A stretch of DNA of 6,503 bases, taken from assembly GCA_003566335.1 (NCBI GenBank), contig PXDR01000575.1, forward strand, positions 1-6,503, in the 5' to 3' direction. Within the stretch, counting starts at the first letter, position 1, and every line of letters starts with the position of its first letter. This DNA comes from Cyanobacteria bacterium T3Sed10_344R1. GTDB lineage: Bacteria; Cyanobacteriota; Cyanobacteriia; Phormidesmidales; Phormidesmidaceae. The notes beneath the pieces are model-generated. The model worked only from the letters and a program-made list of their open reading frames with translations, was not told where the DNA came from and ran no database searches. Both the position numbers and the translations under genes were made by a program. Positions 3,985-6,503 of the stretch are shown one piece after another.

Positions 3985-5301
3985 ATGGCGTCTACGGCGG
4001 ATTGGATCACCCAGCGTTACGGAGAGGCGACCTGTACCCTCGCGGTGCAGGGACAACCCTCTGCCCTGTCTCGCTGGACGGATCAACCGCTGCTGAAGTC
4101 TGTTAGCTTTCAGCTCAGGCTACAGCCTGCCGCAGTAGAAACGGCACCCCCAAGCATCGAAATTCAGGGCGATGGGGCACAATTGCAGGCGCTGTCGTCG
4201 GTGGTTCAGACCTATGTGCAACAGGGCAGGCTGGCCGAGGCATCCGGGACAGACCCTAGGGCAGACATTCGCCTCACCCCCCTGAGTCTGACCCAGCATC
4301 AGTTACACCCCGGAGACTTGGTTGTGCAGGGAGCGGAGCCACCCCTGACCTTGGGTATGCTGCAGCTCTATGATTTGGCCACTGTGCTGGATCAGTTTGA
4401 GGCTAATGCTTTAGTTCAGCCTCCCTTAACCCCGGCCTTAACCCCGGGTCTCTCCCCAGTAGCGGCGGCCCCTCAGCGACCAGGGCGATCCTGGCGAAGT
4501 CGTCGAACTTGGCAGGTGGCAGCCAGTTTGGTGTTTGCGGTGGGGGTGACCGCATCTGTGGCCCAGCTGGTTTGGCGACAGCCCCAGCCGATGCTGGAGA
4601 CCAGTGCCAGTCGCTCGACTGATGAGGCGGCTGACGCTGATGACTTTGCTGAAGATGATGTTGCTGAGAGTGATCTTGAGGGCGATCGCATCGCTTCTGA
4701 CCCCTCCCCAACAGCGCTAGACGGCGGCACGACAGAGGAGGCTGATCCCCAAGCTGATCCCTCAGAGTCCGTTGGGGCCACGCCGCCGCCAGAGACCTTT
4801 GCCCCCCCGACTGATCAGGCTCCAGCCAGCGCTCCGCTACCGGAACCCCCTGCCGACCGCTCGGCCTCACCCTCCGGTAGCCAGCCGCAACCCGCTCCCG
4901 CCGCCCCTGCGCCTACTGAGTCGGAAGACGTGCCAGAGACTGCAGCAGCGCCCGACCAGCCAGAAACCCAATTTCGTGCGCCATTGAGCGCCCCCCAAGC
5001 GGCTCGCCAAGCGCTGGATCGCCCCCAAGCGGTGCAGGCTTACCTCCAAGAGCTATGGCAGCCGCCAGCAAGGCTGAGCCAACCCTTAAGCTATCGGCTG
5101 GTGGTTGATGGTGAGGGTGCGATCGCAACCCTGACTCCCCTAGACGAGATCTCGACAACTGCCCTTGACCAAACCCCGTTGTCCTCGATCGAAGCGGGCG
5201 AACCGGTGTTTGGCCCCAACCCTGACGGTGAAGCCACCCCACTGATCGTCAGCCTAAATCCCGATGGTCGAGTCGAAGTGGTGCTTGCCCCCGAAGACTA
5301 G
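3985..5301 (+). CDS. DUF4335 family membrane protein (cyanobacterial, unknown function)
   Basis: This is a 438-residue protein in three parts. The N-terminal domain (about 10-142) has the DUF4335 pattern: RYGEATCTLAVQG (11-23), LSRWTDQPLLKSVSFQLRL (28-46), an acidic central part, the segment from LTPLSLTQHQLHPGDL (97-112), and LQLYDLATVLDQFEA (126-140). A basic stretch (RPGRSWRSRR, 165-174) precedes one transmembrane helix at about 176-197, giving N-in, C-out. Residues 200-330 are a disordered linker, first Asp/Glu-rich and then Pro/Ala-rich. A small C-terminal domain (about 331-438) lies on the far side of the membrane (SYRLVVDGEGAIATLTPL...VSLNPDGRVEVVLAPE). The start ATG touches the TAA of the DUF3038 gene, and a strong AGGAGAG site supports it. 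Family assignment is from remembered sequence pattern. No enzymatic motif is visible and no function is known to me. Confidence 0.83.
   Translation: MASTADWITQRYGEATCTLAVQGQPSALSRWTDQPLLKSVSFQLRLQPAAVETAPPSIEIQGDGAQLQALSSVVQTYVQQGRLAEASGTDPRADIRLTPLSLTQHQLHPGDLVVQGAEPPLTLGMLQLYDLATVLDQFEANALVQPPLTPALTPGLSPVAAAPQRPGRSWRSRRTWQVAASLVFAVGVTASVAQLVWRQPQPMLETSASRSTDEAADADDFAEDDVAESDLEGDRIASDPSPTALDGGTTEEADPQADPSESVGATPPPETFAPPTDQAPASAPLPEPPADRSASPSGSQPQPAPAAPAPTESEDVPETAAAPDQPETQFRAPLSAPQAARQALDRPQAVQAYLQELWQPPARLSQPLSYRLVVDGEGAIATLTPLDEISTTALDQTPLSSIEAGEPVFGPNPDGEATPLIVSLNPDGRVEVVLAPED
4424..4447 (+). repeat. 12-bp tandem duplication in the DUF4335 linker
   Basis: CCTTAACCCCGG is present twice without spacer (4424-4435, 4436-4447). 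It encodes a repeated Leu-Thr-Pro-containing unit in the unstructured segment just before the basic, membrane-proximal residues. It keeps the frame and is probably a recent slippage event in a tolerant linker. Confidence 0.8.
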
Positions 5302-5321
5302 GCGGAGCAACCCCAACGGCG

Positions 5322-5340
5322 GACTGACCTTGGCTCAGTC
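5322..5340. terminator. Stem-loop between convergent genes
   Basis: GACTGA (5322-5327) and TCAGTC (5335-5340) form a perfect 6-bp stem around a 7-base loop. An outer CCCC/GGGG pairing (5311-5314 with 5341-5344) is possible. It lies in the 33-base gap between the convergent genes and includes the stop codon of the minus-strand gene. No T-tract is seen on either strand, so bidirectional termination is only a possibility. Confidence 0.35.
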
Positions 5341-5511
5341 GGGGATAGCGTCTGCCTGGGGCTCAGAGTCCCTGGCCCAAACCTGCTCTAGCGGGTCTCG
5401 CTGGGCTTCCGTTTCAACCGGACGGTTTTGTAGCCAGGCAAAGAACGCCGCTGCGCCCCCCAAGATTAGGGTGGTGGTCACCACCAGTTGCAGCATGATG
5501 CTGTAGCGCAT
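5335..5511 (-). CDS. Small single-pass membrane protein, 58 residues
   Basis: A complete short frame starts at ATG (5511) and ends at TGA (5335). The protein begins MRYSIM, then has one hydrophobic helix at about residues 5-27 rich in Leu, Val, Thr, Ala and Phe and ending FFAWL. A polar, mostly acidic tail of about 30 residues follows (R30, R38 and R47 among E33, E35, D39, E42, D48, E50, D54 and D58). A good ribosome site, AGGAGA, lies ten bases upstream. The gene follows the reductase gene on the same strand after 86 bases, so cotranscription is plausible and a role as a small subunit or membrane partner of that flavoprotein can be proposed. I do not recognise a family, and no function follows from the sequence. 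A second in-frame ATG (codon 6) is a less likely start. Confidence 0.72.
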   Translation of the reverse strand: MRYSIMLQLVVTTTLILGGAAAFFAWLQNRPVETEAQRDPLEQVWARDSEPQADAIPD

Positions 5512-5521
5512 GGGTTAGGTG

Positions 5522-5527
5522 TCTCCT
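5522..5527 (-). promoter_or_regulatory. Ribosome binding site of the small membrane protein gene
   Basis: Read on the minus strand, AGGAGA precedes the ATG at 5511 by about ten bases. It is the main non-coding evidence that the short frame is translated and that the first of two in-frame ATGs is used. Confidence 0.65.
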
Positions 5528-5558
5528 GTCGGCTTCTGGGCTACTTGGGCTTCTGGTG

Positions 5559-5577
5559 CTGGACAATCCCTGTCCAG
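5559..5577 (-). other. Stem-loop between reductase and small membrane protein genes
   Basis: CTGGACA and TGTCCAG (5559-5565, 5571-5577) form a perfect 7-bp stem with a 5-base loop, about 20 bases after the reductase stop codon on the minus strand. It has no T-tract, so it may reduce read-through or protect the upstream mRNA rather than fully separate the two genes. Confidence 0.45.
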
Positions 5578-5597
5578 TCAAGGGTCAGGCGGGGGCA

Positions 5598-6503
5598 CTA
5601 GGCCAAGTTGAAGTGCTCCATATGAACATTGGTCACCGGCACGTCCAGGTCAAACAGAGCTTGCTCTGCCGCATCCATCATTACGGGGGCAGCACAGAGG
5701 AAATACTGGCGGCTGCCTCGATGCAGCGGCACATAGCGTTCCAGCAGCGCTTGATCCACATAGCCCGTCTCTCCCGTCCAGCCCTCATGACCGTGGCGGG
5801 GCACGTAGACAATTGTTAGGTCAACCTTGGCTTTGAGTGCCTCTAGTTCTTCTCGATAGGTGAAATCCTCCCAGGTGTTGGCCGCGTAAATCAGCAGAAA
5901 GGGCCGGTCGTCCCGACGCTCTGCTGCGGTCAACAACATGCTGTACATCGGCGTAATCCCCACCCCCCCAGCAATCAGCACAAACCCGGCGGTATCCCAG
6001 TACCGCTCGGTGGTGAATACCCCGTAAGGGCCGTCTAAATAGGCTTTGGTACCCGGCTTCACGTCTTTGATGCTGCGGGTGAAGTCGCCTAGAGCCTTAA
6101 TGCCAAATTCAAGCCGATCGCTGCGATCGCCGCTGGACGACATGGAAAAGGGATGCTCCCGCATTCGCAACGGCGTAATCCCTAGGGTAAGCCAGGCGAA
6201 CTGCCCCGGCTGAAAGGTAAACCCCTCGTGGCCCAGGGGCCGCAGGGCCAACGTCCACACATCGCCCCGCTGGGGCTCAACGGCTTCTACCAGGTAGGGG
6301 CGCTTGGTGATCAGTAAGGGCTTAATTAGTCGCACGTAAAGGATTAGCCAAAGTGCGATCGCCATAAACCCTGCCCACAAAGCCACCTGCCAAAACTGCC
6401 CCAGGTAAAAGCCCACCCCAATGCCGTGACCAAACCCCAACGCAACCGCCACGATAGCCAAGGCTGAGTGGGTCGCCCGCCAAGGTTCATAGGGAATCTT
6501 CAG
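5598..6503 (-). CDS. Ferric-reductase-like / FNR-type membrane flavoprotein, N-terminus outside window
   Basis: The visible 301 residues are the C-terminal part of a membrane oxidoreductase. Such proteins pass electrons from NAD(P)H through FAD to a haem-binding helical domain. The frame is open to the window edge (LKIPYEPWRATHSA...), so the first helices are missing. H12 and H26 (visible numbering) are 14 residues apart, as for haem ligands in ferric-reductase-like domains. A further helix lies at about 36-58. An FNR module follows: FAD-binding REHPFSMSS (115-123), DGPYG (157-161), the NAD(P)-binding loop GGVGITP (179-185), and the C-terminal CAAPVMMDAAEQAL from C270. In most relatives the last motif is C-G-P, so Ala-Ala here is a mild deviation. 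It resembles the 'ferredoxin reductase family' proteins of bacteria, whose acceptor is not known. It is transcribed towards the small membrane protein gene. Confidence 0.9.
   Translation of the reverse strand: MKIPYEPWRATHSALAIVAVALGFGHGIGVGFYLGQFWQVALWAGFMAIALWLILYVRLIKPLLITKRPYLVEAVEPQRGDVWTLALRPLGHEGFTFQPGQFAWLTLGITPLRMREHPFSMSSSGDRSDRLEFGIKALGDFTRSIKDVKPGTKAYLDGPYGVFTTERYWDTAGFVLIAGGVGITPMYSMLLTAAERRDDRPFLLIYAANTWEDFTYREELEALKAKVDLTIVYVPRHGHEGWTGETGYVDQALLERYVPLHRGSRQYFLCAAPVMMDAAEQALFDLDVPVTNVHMEHFNLA

Noticed and set aside
4403..4870. Long minus-strand frames (155 and 102 codons) within the DUF4335 gene
   Set aside because: They are antisense to the linker-coding region, whose repetitive GC-rich codons keep other frames open by chance.
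5556..5819. 87-codon plus-strand frame over the reductase 3' end
   Set aside because: It is antisense to the FNR module, which is well supported on the minus strand by several motifs.

Overview
The window is cyanobacterial chromosome. The octamer GCGATCGC (HIP1), a hallmark of many cyanobacterial genomes, occurs at least eight times, where about 0.1 would be expected by chance in a sequence this long. The families present (an Mnx/PAM71-like UPF0016 protein, the DUF3038-DUF4335 pair, an LCP protein) also fit. GC-rich DNA and dispersed palindromic repeats are compatible with a filamentous, Leptolyngbya/Nodosilinea-like lineage, but the sequence alone does not fix the genus.

Layout, left to right. 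Positions 1-516 hold the 3' part of leuD (leucine biosynthesis), cut by the window edge. A 492-base intergenic region follows. Its first half carries a GC-rich double-hairpin module and a 16-bp tandem repeat. Its second half is a complete regulatory leader: a sigma70-type promoter, a yybP-ykoY (Mn2+) riboswitch aptamer, and an intrinsic terminator whose 5' arm reuses the aptamer's closing strand. This leader precedes an UPF0016/GDT1-family gene (1009-1632), the cyanobacterial manganese exporter family. Next comes a LytR-CpsA-Psr (LCP) cell-envelope protein (1806-3188). Its stop codon lies inside a 140-bp nested palindrome that resembles a MITE or REP element. A two-gene unit of DUF3038 and DUF4335 proteins (3394-5301) follows, both of unknown function. 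On the minus strand, converging on it, are a ferric-reductase-like/FNR-type flavoprotein (5598-6503, N-terminus outside the window) and, downstream of it, an unannotated 58-residue single-pass membrane protein (5335-5511).

The genes do not form one pathway. The clearest functional unit is the Mn2+-sensing leader plus the Mn2+ exporter: the base pairing visible in the sequence predicts that metal binding prevents termination and turns the exporter on. The DUF3038-DUF4335 pair is probably translated from one mRNA, because the second start codon directly follows the first stop codon and its ribosome site lies in the end of the first gene. I found no phage, CRISPR, toxin-antitoxin, tRNA, rRNA or transposase gene. 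The most worthwhile observations are the riboswitch with its explicit switching helices, the small membrane protein, and the palindromic element at the LCP stop codon.
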